Below are positions 16,973 to 24,872 of a stretch of 64,000 bases of DNA, piece after piece (position 1 is the stretch's first letter; every line of letters begins with the position of its first letter). Below the pieces are notes generated by a model that was not told the origin of the DNA, ran no database searches, and worked only from the letters and a program-made list of their open reading frames with translations. Made by a program: the position numbers and the translations under genes. The stretch spans positions 1 to 64,000 of the forward strand of contig JAIQEW010000008.1 of the NCBI GenBank assembly GCA_020073605.1. Direction: 5' to 3'. This DNA comes from Terriglobia bacterium. Lineage in GTDB: Bacteria > Acidobacteriota > Terriglobia > Acidiferrales > UBA7541.

Positions 16973-18811
16973 CTACTCGAGAAGGGTTACCACGCCCCGG
17001 CCGCCGTCGACGCGGATACGCTGGCCATCCTTTATTTTCTGAGTGGCCGTGCCCGTGCCGACCACGGCGGGCAGGCCATACTCTCGCGCCACGATTGCCG
17101 CGTGGCTCATCGAGCCGCCTATGTCAGATACTGCTGCGGCGATCTTCTGGAAAACCGGAGCCCAAGTCGGATTGGTGACCTGGCAGACCAGTATGTCGCC
17201 TTTGCGCAAGCGACTAATCTCCCCCGCCGACTTCACAACGCGGGCTATACCCTCAACCACACCATTCGAGGCGGCGAAGCCCTTGATCTCATTGGAATGT
17301 GGCTGCTCGCCCGCCGTCAGCCAAGTGTCCAGATTCTCGCGGGTAATGCCCCACAGCATGACAATAGCGGGGTCGTCGATGATGTCGGGAACAGGCCCGA
17401 GCGCCGGCGCAGTTTCGTGCTTCGCCCATTCCGCGATTGCCGCCTTGCGCTCTCGAACAATCGCAGGCCAGCGCGAGATACCGCGCGGAGGCGAACCGTT
17501 CGACCAGGAAGTCATCACGTCGACGATTGCCGCCTCAAGCTCGTAGTGGCTCAATTGGAACACGTCTTCGGGATCCGAGAAAAGGCCGTGCTCGACCAAG
17601 AGCGCGCCGAACTCCCTGATCTTGTTGAAAAACAGGTTCGTGTACCAGTGCTCGCAGTAGAACTTGTGCCCCTCGACGTAGGGGAAGACACGGTGCGCCA
17701 GCGTAATCATCTGATCGTAGGCGGCGCGGTCCTCGTCGGTCTCCAGAAGCTCGCGGTAGTCAGCAATTAGCTGCTTGCGCTCAGCCATGAGCCTGTCCGT
17801 TTGCCTTTCAAGGCGCTCGCCCTTCTTCGCATTTGCGATGTAGCCTGGCAGTGCAGCGAAAGGCATCGACAAATCATCGTTCCATGAGCGGTGGTAATGA
17901 TAGAAGCCGTCGCCGACATTGATGTTGAACCAAGGGTCGCGAGAAACAGCAAGCTCTTTCAGCCACGCCAAGCCGGGCTTGCCTAGTTGCTCCAGCGACT
18001 TGATGATTTCGTCTGGCGAGGCACCTTCCCGGAACTGGCTATCGACGCCCAGTTCGATGGCACACTTGGCCAGACGCCTGAGCTCGTCATCCGGACGAAA
18101 GATTTCCGCCTCTATGCCTGCTACCATGCGTGCTACTGTCTGATCGCTGATCTCCGGGAATGCCTTCTTGCAAAAGTCGAAAAACGTCAAATAGGCCCCG
18201 TATCCGAGCAGGAGAAATTCGAAATGGTGTTGCCACATCCGAAAGTAACCCTCAAGGGTCTTCTGATACGTTTCAAGAATGTAATGGTTAGACGCGACGC
18301 CGCGGCCGGCATGGACGTGCTCCAATGGCTCGAACTCCGGAAGCTCAGGCTTCGGTAGAGCCTGGGCGTCCCGAATCAACGCCATCATCTTGTTCTTCCA
18401 CTGGGCGAAGAGCCGCTCCCAGTTCGCGTAGTAGTAGAAGGCTCGCCGCTGAAACTCTTTTGTGCGCCGCTCGATCTCGGCCGGGTCCGTCACAGCGTTA
18501 CCGCCGATATAAACACGGCCATTAATGATGCGGCAATCGATGCCGAGCGTCGTGGGGAGGCAGTGTATTCGTGTGTTCGCCGAGCCCAACGCGCAATAGG
18601 CAGCCTCGGCCGTGATCATATCGAAGACACACATCGGCTCAGGAAAGTGCATGGAATTGTAGAACCAGAACCGCTCGTCGTCGTCCTTGGCGAACTGCAT
18701 GTAGTAGGGATACGCGGCTTGCGCCCGCTCAGTCCCCGCGACCACTTTCAGCGAACTAGGAAGCGGGAAGCCCGTTCGTTTCGCGGTTGCGTTCATATTT
18801 GTGGTTTTCAT
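16973..18811 (-). CDS. PEP-utilising-type phosphohistidine subunit (phenylphosphate synthase alpha-like)
   Basis: 612 residues. The C-terminal swivelling domain (about 505-612) carries the phospho-accepting histidine H570 in GGSMSHAAIVAREYGLPAVVG. The N-terminal 500 residues are a helical substrate-type region (YPYYMQFAKDDDERFWFYNS, ANWERLFAQWKNKM) quite unlike the PEP/pyruvate TIM barrel. That arrangement, with the ATP-grasp on another gene, resembles phenylphosphate synthase PpsA, which phosphorylates phenol for carboxylation. A relative that phosphorylates a different hydroxyl or enol is equally possible. It is the first gene of the six-gene operon; GAGG lies eight bases before the ATG. 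The true substrate is unknown. Confidence 0.8.
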   Translation of the reverse strand: MKTTNMNATAKRTGFPLPSSLKVVAGTERAQAAYPYYMQFAKDDDERFWFYNSMHFPEPMCVFDMITAEAAYCALGSANTRIHCLPTTLGIDCRIINGRVYIGGNAVTDPAEIERRTKEFQRRAFYYYANWERLFAQWKNKMMALIRDAQALPKPELPEFEPLEHVHAGRGVASNHYILETYQKTLEGYFRMWQHHFEFLLLGYGAYLTFFDFCKKAFPEISDQTVARMVAGIEAEIFRPDDELRRLAKCAIELGVDSQFREGASPDEIIKSLEQLGKPGLAWLKELAVSRDPWFNINVGDGFYHYHRSWNDDLSMPFAALPGYIANAKKGERLERQTDRLMAERKQLIADYRELLETDEDRAAYDQMITLAHRVFPYVEGHKFYCEHWYTNLFFNKIREFGALLVEHGLFSDPEDVFQLSHYELEAAIVDVMTSWSNGSPPRGISRWPAIVRERKAAIAEWAKHETAPALGPVPDIIDDPAIVMLWGITRENLDTWLTAGEQPHSNEIKGFAASNGVVEGIARVVKSAGEISRLRKGDILVCQVTNPTWAPVFQKIAAAVSDIGGSMSHAAIVAREYGLPAVVGTGTATQKIKDGQRIRVDGGRGVVTLLE

Positions 18812-18992
18812 GAGGCGCCTCGATCCAGCCGTCCTTCTTTCAATCTTACTAGACTTGAGGCTGGCTGCGCGACGATTGCGTTCGCAAGCGGTTGCAATTC
18901 CTGTTTGCTGTCACGCGCGCGATAGTATTTGTCCGCCAGAGGCACCAGTACACGGATTCCTTGCATGCCAAGGTCCCTAGATGCGGATTTTG

Positions 18993-19028
18993 GATCCTGC
19001 GACCTCGCTTTTCAACTACAGCAGGATC
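18993..19028 (-). terminator. Possible stem-loop between tRNA-Lys and the carboxylase operon
   Basis: An 8-bp perfect inverted repeat (GATCCTGC and GCAGGATC) with a 20-base loop lies just downstream of the tRNA 3' end. There is no U run after it in the direction of the operon, so it may end the tRNA transcript only weakly or mark a border of the inserted segment. The remainder of 18812-19038 shows nothing recognisable. Confidence 0.3.
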
Positions 19029-19035
19029 AGGAGGT

Positions 19036-19061
19036 TGTTGGTAGGGGCGGTGGGGATCGAA
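19036..19061 (-). repeat. tRNA-Lys copy of the 26-bp direct repeat
   Basis: This is the tRNA-proximal member of the direct repeat pair with 11645-11670; it spans the tRNA 3' end from the T-loop outward. Together the two define a 7.4-kb segment that contains exactly the six-gene kinase/carboxylase operon. Confidence 0.75.
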
Positions 19062-19113
19062 CCCACGACCTTCGGCTTAAAAGGCCGCTGCTCTACCACT
19101 GAGCTACGCCCCT
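19039..19113 (-). tRNA. tRNA-Lys (anticodon UUU)
   Basis: 75 bases including an encoded CCA. Folding by eye gives a perfect 7-bp acceptor (AGGGGCG with CGCCCCU), D-arm GCUC/GAGC, an anticodon arm with loop CUUUUAA (anticodon UUU; the first stem pair 27-43 is a G-A mismatch), a 5-base variable loop, T-arm GUGGG/CCCAC with loop UUCGAUC, and discriminator A. The six-gene carboxylase operon lies downstream on the same strand. The last 23 bases of the tRNA plus three flanking bases are repeated at 11645-11670. Confidence 0.96.
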
Positions 19114-19266
19114 GGCGTGCTACGGCACAACACATTGCGTGTCGGGCGAGATGGCACGGACGGCACCGCGTCAGCTTCGAGCGGTAGTTGATTCTAGCGT
19201 GCGCAGGGGAATCGGGCAACCCGCGCGGCACGGCTCGGTGGAAACTTGTACGAGGGGAGATGCGGC

Positions 19267-19635
19267 TTAATCCGCTGCGGTCGTCTCGCCCGGCTTGAGG
19301 TCAACCCGCACTCGCTTGCGCTTCCAGACGTAGTCCTTGCGCAGCTTTTCCAAGTGCTTCTTCAATTGGCTCTCGATCTCGGTGAACGCGGCCCGCGCAC
19401 TCGTCGGCACGTCCGCGCCGCGTCCGGTCGCGTAGAGCGCTCCGGTGGGCAGGGTCAAACTTAAAGAGAAGCTGTACTCGGTCTTGCGAGGCGTCTTCTC
19501 AATCGTACTGTGGAGCTGGACCAAATCAGGAGCGTACCGCTTTAGCAAGCGCCCCAGTTTCTCGATACGATTCGCACACTCTTTCTCGACGGACTCGCGA
19601 AATGCGGCTTCGACATGGCTGTAGGTGATTTTCAT
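19267..19635 (-). CDS. Ribosome hibernation factor HPF/RaiA family
   Basis: 122 residues, the length of short HPF/RaiA. The beta-alpha-beta-beta-beta-alpha pattern is visible: MKITYSHVEAAFRESVEKE, the strand pair YSFSLSLTLPTGALYATG, and the last helix ARAAFTEIESQLKKHLEKLRKDY, followed by a basic tail KRKRVRV. The family binds the decoding centre of idle ribosomes in stationary phase. It stands alone, close upstream of tRNA-Lys on the same strand. Confidence 0.8.
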   Translation of the reverse strand: MKITYSHVEAAFRESVEKECANRIEKLGRLLKRYAPDLVQLHSTIEKTPRKTEYSFSLSLTLPTGALYATGRGADVPTSARAAFTEIESQLKKHLEKLRKDYVWKRKRVRVDLKPGETTAAD

Positions 19636-19806
19636 TCGAGCACCCTGTGATCGAGAGATAGACGACCTGAAGAAACGTTCTCATAGCGGCAAATTCAGAA
19701 TAGCGCCGCGGGCAGCGCCACGCAACCCCGGCGCGCGCGATCGCGCGAATTGACAGGCTTGCAGCGGGCGTCATAGGCTCGGTACGAGATCCGCAAACGA
19801 CCGCTC

Positions 19807-20739
19807 ATGCCCTCGAAATCCAAACCAGACGGCGCCCGGCGAGGCCGGATTCTTGTCGGTCCCGCCGGATGGTCCTACTCCGATTGGAACGGCATCGTCT
19901 ATCCCGCGCGGCGCCCGCGCGGTTTTCACGAGGCGGCCTACCTCTCCGAGTTTTTCGACACGATCGAGATCAACACGTCGTTCTACAACCCGCTCCGCCC
20001 CGATTTCGCCGCGCAGTGGCTCGAGCTCGTCGCAGGGAACCCAAGATTCCTATTCACCGCCAAGCTGTGGCAGAAATTTACGCACGAAGAGGGCGCAAAC
20101 GCCGCGGACGAGAAGGCGGTGCGCATGGGTTTCGACGTTCTGCATGGCGCGGGGCGGCTGGGAGCCGTGCTATTGCAGTTCCCTTTTTCATTTCACAACA
20201 CGCCCGAGAATCTCGCGCGCCTGCGGCAGATTCTTGACGCATTCCGCGACTACCCGCTCGTCGTCGAGGTGCGCCATGCGTCGTGGGCGCTGCCGGAATT
20301 CTACGCGTTCCTGCACGAACACAATGCGGGGATCTGCAATATTGACCAACCGCTGATCGGGCGCTCGATCAAACCGGGCGAGCGCGCCACGTCCGGGTTG
20401 GGTTACGTCCGCTTGCACGGCCGCCGCGCCGACACGTGGTTCAGCGACGATCCCGACGTTGCCAGCCACGAGCGCTACAACTATCTCTACAGTGAGCGGG
20501 AGCTAGAACCCTGGGCCCGGCGCATTCGGCTCGTGGCCGAACAGACCGAGACGACGTTCGTCATCTCGAACAATCACTTTGAAGGCAAGGCCGTGGTGAA
20601 CGCCCTGCAATTGATTCACATGCTGACGGGCAGCAAAGTGAAGGTTCCCGAAACGCTGCGCCACCGCTACCCTGAGCTGGAGCCAATTGCGGATGCGCCA
20701 TCGCAGGAGCCGACGCTTTTCCCTCTGCCGCCGAAGTAA
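19807..20739 (+). CDS. DUF72 family protein (YecE-like)
   Basis: 310 residues with the DUF72 TIM-barrel signature: start ILVGPAGWSYSDWNGIVYP, then YLSEFFDTIEINTSFYNP, FLFTAKLWQKFTHE, GAVLLQFPFSFHNT and VVEVRHASWALPEFY, ending with YVRLHGRRADTWF and FVISNNHFEGKAVVNALQL. The family is widespread and its molecular function is not established. No signal peptide. It is a single gene with no clear operon partner. Confidence 0.88.
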   Translation: MPSKSKPDGARRGRILVGPAGWSYSDWNGIVYPARRPRGFHEAAYLSEFFDTIEINTSFYNPLRPDFAAQWLELVAGNPRFLFTAKLWQKFTHEEGANAADEKAVRMGFDVLHGAGRLGAVLLQFPFSFHNTPENLARLRQILDAFRDYPLVVEVRHASWALPEFYAFLHEHNAGICNIDQPLIGRSIKPGERATSGLGYVRLHGRRADTWFSDDPDVASHERYNYLYSERELEPWARRIRLVAEQTETTFVISNNHFEGKAVVNALQLIHMLTGSKVKVPETLRHRYPELEPIADAPSQEPTLFPLPPK

Positions 20740-20823
20740 GTCCCCAATGAAGTCGACCTCGAGGCATGGTCCCGACGCAGACGATGAATCGGTTGAGCAA
20801 TTGATTTGTATGGTGGATGAAAG

Positions 20824-21297
20824 CTACTTCTTGAAGAGGTCTTCGAAGGCCTGACGCGCGTTGCTGGGTCTGGCAGCAGCCGGAGCAGCGGGGGCATTCG
20901 TGGCGTAGGTCACCGGCGACGTGTCTTTCTCGACCGTCATGCGAAACTCAAAGAACGTGCATTCGTTCTTCGCGTCCTTCTTGGCGATGCGCTCCGGAAT
21001 CGGCTGCGTGCACTCGAATTGCCTGCCCGTGTCGAAGTGAACGCACTGCTTGCAGCAGTGCAGAGCCGTATGGCAGCGCGGGCATTCGCCGTTCGGATCG
21101 AATCCCGGCGCCAGCACCGCGCCGCAGCTCGAGCACCGCGCCCTCATCACCGTTCCGACCATGCGAGGCGTGCGCGGCCCGAGCATGTCCTGCTTCGGAC
21201 GCGGCTCGCTGGGGCGATCGGTGCGTTCAGCACGCTCGCGTTTCTTATCTTCGGATTCGCGGTCGTGATATCCCCTCTGCTTATACTTCCGCTCCAT
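20824..21297 (-). CDS. Zinc-ribbon-like conserved hypothetical protein
   Basis: 157 residues. A charged N-terminus (about 1-45) is followed by two metal-type knuckles, CSSCGAVL and CPRCHTALHCCKQC, with further cysteines in FECTQPIPERI and ECTFFEF, then a low-complexity Ala/Pro tail. AGGAGG precedes the ATG at ideal spacing. I do not recognise a named family. The Cys pattern suggests zinc binding and possibly nucleic-acid or protein contact. Confidence 0.72.
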   Translation of the reverse strand: MERKYKQRGYHDRESEDKKRERAERTDRPSEPRPKQDMLGPRTPRMVGTVMRARCSSCGAVLAPGFDPNGECPRCHTALHCCKQCVHFDTGRQFECTQPIPERIAKKDAKNECTFFEFRMTVEKDTSPVTYATNAPAAPAAARPSNARQAFEDLFKK

Positions 21298-21410
21298 GAA
21301 AACCTCCTGGGGGGTTAACCTAATGATACCCCGGAACGCTCCGCGTCAAACGGCATCTTCATGCTGGGTGCACAAATGACTTTCTGCTGAGTCACCGGCG
21401 ACATGATCCA

Positions 21411-22880
21411 TCACCCGCGAGCGATTCGCCGCCTCGCCCAGAACTTGGAAAGACCCTCGAACGGCAGGTCGGGTTGCAGAAACTTTCGCGGCCGGCCGAA
21501 ACCGGAAAGCACAGCCTCGGCCGCCAGATAACCGCTGCGCACGGCCCCTTCCATCGTGGCGGGCCAGCCGGTGCGCGTCCAATCACCCGCGAGGTAGAAA
21601 TTCTTCACGCCGATTTCCTGCCCGGGACGCCAGCGGTCCACGCCCGGCTCGGGCGAAAATGTCGCGCTGATTTCCTTGATCACCGTGGCCTTTATGAGTT
21701 GGGCCTCGCGCGTGGCGGGAAGAACGTCCGCTAGCTCGCGGCGGCAAAGGTCGATAATCTCCTGCCGCGAGCGCGAAACCAGATCATAAGACGCACTGAT
21801 GACCAGTTGCAAGTACTGGCCGGTCGTGCCGCTCTTACCTCCGCCCAATTTGGCTTCCTCGGTCTTCGCACCGCCGGCGGCTCCGCCCCCGTACAGCAGG
21901 GACTTGTTGAAGACCCACTGCGTCGTGTGGTCCAGCAACGACAAAAACGGTTCCTTCATCACGGTGCGGTCGAACCAGAGATGCACGCCCGTGATGGGTG
22001 AATTCCGGAGATGCCGCAGTCCTTCGAGAGGCCCGCCCTCCTCTCCCATTTCCTTCGGGAGCAGCCCCGGGAGCGCGTTGTGCGTAACGGCCGCGATGCA
22101 GGCGTCCGCGGAGACTTCCGAGCCGTCATCGAGCACAGCGCACTCAAATCGTCCTTCGCGCAAGCGGATTTCGCGCACTCCGCATCGTAGCCGCACAGGA
22201 CCGCCGCGTCGCTCCACTGCTTCGCGGCAGCCTTCGTAGAGTTCGCCGAGCGGCACCGATGGAATTCCCACGCGGTACCCGGCGCGGCTGCCCAAGAACG
22301 CCTTCCAGAAAACGTCGATTCCGTAGCGTGCACCGGTGCGCGCAAGCTCTTCATCCAGCGCGCTCACAAGCACAACGCGCCAGAAGCGCTCGATCGCGCC
22401 CGGCGTCTGCTTCATCCGGTGCAGCCAGTCGAGCATCGAGATGGACTCGATGCCGCGCGGCTCGCCGCCGGACCACGCAACCACGAGCAGCGCCCTCGCG
22501 ATGCCGCTTTTGTCCGCCAGCGTTAATGCGCCGAACGATACGAAAGACGGGGCCATGTGCAGCGGCGGAGGAAGCCAGGACGATTCGATCGTCGAGCGGC
22601 GGCCCCGCCGATCCGCGAAATACAGCCGGTCGTAGAAGCGAATCTTGCCCTCAGCCCCGGCGCGGCGATAGAAATCGGCGAGGTTGGTGCAGCAACCGAG
22701 AGTGACGTGCTGGCAATTGTCCACTTCGCTGCCATCCGGCAGCGTATAAGAAGTGGCGCGCCCGCCGAGGTGGGGGCGCTTCTCGAGCAAGCGGACCTCG
22801 AGGCCCGCTTCAGCCAGCGCGACGGCGGAGGCCAGGCCCGCCAGACCGCCGCCGATCACCAGAACGCTTTGCGAGGGCAT
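21411..22880 (-). CDS. hpnE: Hydroxysqualene dehydroxylase HpnE
   Basis: 489 residues. An N-terminal FAD-binding Rossmann motif (VLVIGGGLAGLASAVALAEAG, then LEKRPHLGGRATSY) and a C-terminal FAD motif (YLAGDWTRTGWPATMEGAVRSG) give the phytoene-desaturase-like flavoprotein fold of HpnE, which converts hydroxysqualene to squalene. The gene starts inside the 3' end of the HpnC-HpnD fusion gene, with a 71-base overlap, so it is the last gene of the hopanoid operon. A carotenoid desaturase is the main alternative, but the neighbours decide for HpnE. Confidence 0.88.
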   Translation of the reverse strand: MPSQSVLVIGGGLAGLASAVALAEAGLEVRLLEKRPHLGGRATSYTLPDGSEVDNCQHVTLGCCTNLADFYRRAGAEGKIRFYDRLYFADRRGRRSTIESSWLPPPLHMAPSFVSFGALTLADKSGIARALLVVAWSGGEPRGIESISMLDWLHRMKQTPGAIERFWRVVLVSALDEELARTGARYGIDVFWKAFLGSRAGYRVGIPSVPLGELYEGCREAVERRGGPVRLRCGVREIRLREGRFECAVLDDGSEVSADACIAAVTHNALPGLLPKEMGEEGGPLEGLRHLRNSPITGVHLWFDRTVMKEPFLSLLDHTTQWVFNKSLLYGGGAAGGAKTEEAKLGGGKSGTTGQYLQLVISASYDLVSRSRQEIIDLCRRELADVLPATREAQLIKATVIKEISATFSPEPGVDRWRPGQEIGVKNFYLAGDWTRTGWPATMEGAVRSGYLAAEAVLSGFGRPRKFLQPDLPFEGLSKFWARRRIARG

Positions 22881-24738
22881 CCGTCTTCCACCGGCCTGTC
22901 ATCCTTGCCGTCAGGAGATATTGAATCTTTTCCGTGCTTGATAACGACACACGCGAGGAAAAAACGTCGAACCCGCGCTCCTCGATCCGCGCGAGCAGGC
23001 TGCTATAGGTGCGGATCAATGCTCTCAGAGTGGCGCGGCTGTCGGCGTCCACCTGTGCGACGAGCGGAGCGCCTTCCTCGTAGAAACGCCACGCGCGATC
23101 CGCTGAAAACTCAAGAAGCTCCCGCAGTGCCGGCGTCAACGGTCCGCACAACTCCTCTTCACGCACCCCGAATTGTTCGAGATCCTCCTGCGGCAAGTAC
23201 ACGCGGCCCATCTCGTAGTCGCCCGGCACGTCGCGCAGGATGTTCGTGAGTTGGAACGCGAGGCCCAGCCGCTCGGCCAGGTCGGGAGCGCGCAGATCGC
23301 GGAAGCCGAAGACGTGCAGGCACGTGAGGCCGACGGTGCCCGCCACCCGGTAGCAGTATTCCGAGAGCCTATCGAATGTAGCATAGGATGTGACGGTCAG
23401 GTCCATCTCCGCGCCGAGAATCAGATCGTGAAAGTAGCGCGTGGGAATCTCGAAGCGCGCGATGGTGTCGGCGAGCGCGGGAAGAATCGCGGTGCCGTCC
23501 GTTCGGCCAGAGACAGCTTCGTCGAGCATGGCGCGCCAGCGGGCCAGCCCGCGGCGCTTCGATTCAAGGTCGCCCGGCTCGTCCGAAACGTTGTCCACGA
23601 GCCGCATGAAGGCGTAGAGCGCGCACAGCGCGTTGCGCTTTTCCTTGCGCAAGCCAAAGAACGCGAGATAGAAGCTGCTGCGCGCCGCTCGCGCAATGCG
23701 ATTGCACTCCGCGTAGGATGCGGATATGTCCGCCGGCTCAGCTGACGCCGCGAGAACGGGCGAGGTCGCCAAACGGAGGTCGCGCGCGGTCTCACTCGAC
23801 GCGGAACCGCCAACCGGCTGAGGAGCTGCTTGCGTAAGTGCTTTCGAGACGAGCGCGCGACTGAGCAACTTCAGTTTGGCCCACTTCGTAAGCGCCGGCC
23901 TGTGCTCCAGCGTGTTGTATCCGGCAGCTTCGATGGCGTCGAGAATGGCCATCCCGCCGCGGCTAAAAAGCTCGATATCAATCCGAAGCGCCCCATCGAC
24001 GCGCTGAGCCAGCGGCAGCCCGGAGTCAAACAGTTGGCGCGTGCGGGCGATCAAGGACTTCATCAGCGCCACGTAGCGTGAATCGAATCGCCGCGCGACG
24101 ATGTCCGCCTCGGTCAATCCGTGCGCTGCGAGCGCGTCGAGCGGAATGTAGATGCGGCCTTTTTCGAGATCGCGCGAGACGTCTTGCCAGAAATTCGCGA
24201 GCTGTAACGCCGTGCACGTGTAATCCGAAAGCCGCTGCCGCCCTTCATCCCGGTAACCGCAGACGTAGAGCACCAAACGCCCCACGGGATTCGCCGAATA
24301 GACGCAATAGTCCAGGACCTCGTCCCAGCTCTTGTAGCGATGGACTACCTGATCCTGCCGGAAGGCACGCAACAAATCCCGAAAGGGCTGCGCGGGAATA
24401 TCTTTTGCGCGAATCGTTTCCCCAAGGGCGATGAGAACCGGATGCGCGGGCGCGCGGCCCGGCTCGTAAATCAAGGAAAACTCTTCTTCCCATTTATCCA
24501 GCAAGTGGAGCGCCCGATCTCGGTCCGGGACTTCGTCACCGAGGTCGTCCGACCAGCGGCAATACGCGTAGACGTTGTAGAAATGCTGATGCAGGTGGCG
24601 CGGGAGCAGCCACGAGACGACGCCGAAGTTCTCATAGTGGTGCGTGGCAAGCCAGCGCGTGTAGCGCTGGGCTTCCTCGGCGCTGCAACCTTCGGGCGGA
24701 AGGTGGCGTGCGATATCGAGTTCGGGTGTAGGCAACAT
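22810..24738 (-). CDS. Fused HpnC-HpnD: hydroxysqualene synthase and presqualene diphosphate synthase in one chain
   Basis: 642 residues in one uninterrupted frame holding two trans-isoprenyl diphosphate synthase domains. The N-terminal domain (1 to about 300) is HpnC-like with DDLGDE (64-69) and DVSRD (186-190). After an Ala/Ser/Pro linker (about 301-335) the C-terminal domain is HpnD-like with DNVSDE (382-387) and DVPGD (503-507). HpnD makes presqualene diphosphate from two farnesyl diphosphates, HpnC converts it to hydroxysqualene, and HpnE next door finishes squalene. The two enzymes are usually separate genes. The last 24 residues overlap hpnE and look like an unstructured basic tail. 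Confidence 0.88.
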   Translation of the reverse strand: MLPTPELDIARHLPPEGCSAEEAQRYTRWLATHHYENFGVVSWLLPRHLHQHFYNVYAYCRWSDDLGDEVPDRDRALHLLDKWEEEFSLIYEPGRAPAHPVLIALGETIRAKDIPAQPFRDLLRAFRQDQVVHRYKSWDEVLDYCVYSANPVGRLVLYVCGYRDEGRQRLSDYTCTALQLANFWQDVSRDLEKGRIYIPLDALAAHGLTEADIVARRFDSRYVALMKSLIARTRQLFDSGLPLAQRVDGALRIDIELFSRGGMAILDAIEAAGYNTLEHRPALTKWAKLKLLSRALVSKALTQAAPQPVGGSASSETARDLRLATSPVLAASAEPADISASYAECNRIARAARSSFYLAFFGLRKEKRNALCALYAFMRLVDNVSDEPGDLESKRRGLARWRAMLDEAVSGRTDGTAILPALADTIARFEIPTRYFHDLILGAEMDLTVTSYATFDRLSEYCYRVAGTVGLTCLHVFGFRDLRAPDLAERLGLAFQLTNILRDVPGDYEMGRVYLPQEDLEQFGVREEELCGPLTPALRELLEFSADRAWRFYEEGAPLVAQVDADSRATLRALIRTYSSLLARIEERGFDVFSSRVSLSSTEKIQYLLTARMTGRWKTDALAKRSGDRRRSGGPGLRRRAG

Positions 24739-24872
24739 CGGATTTTGTCGCGACTAGAGCCGCGCGCGGCCCTTTTCTTCAGCCCCTTGCTATGGAGAAC
24801 ATGTTAGTGAGCGGGCGGCGCAATGCAAGGGGTTGCTCGTGCTAAAACGGCGGCGATGGGATCAGGCGACGC

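Noticed and set aside
11721-19113. Prophage or integrative element with its own recombinase
   Set aside because: Despite the tRNA-flanking repeats, no integrase, transposase, phage or plasmid gene lies in the interval.
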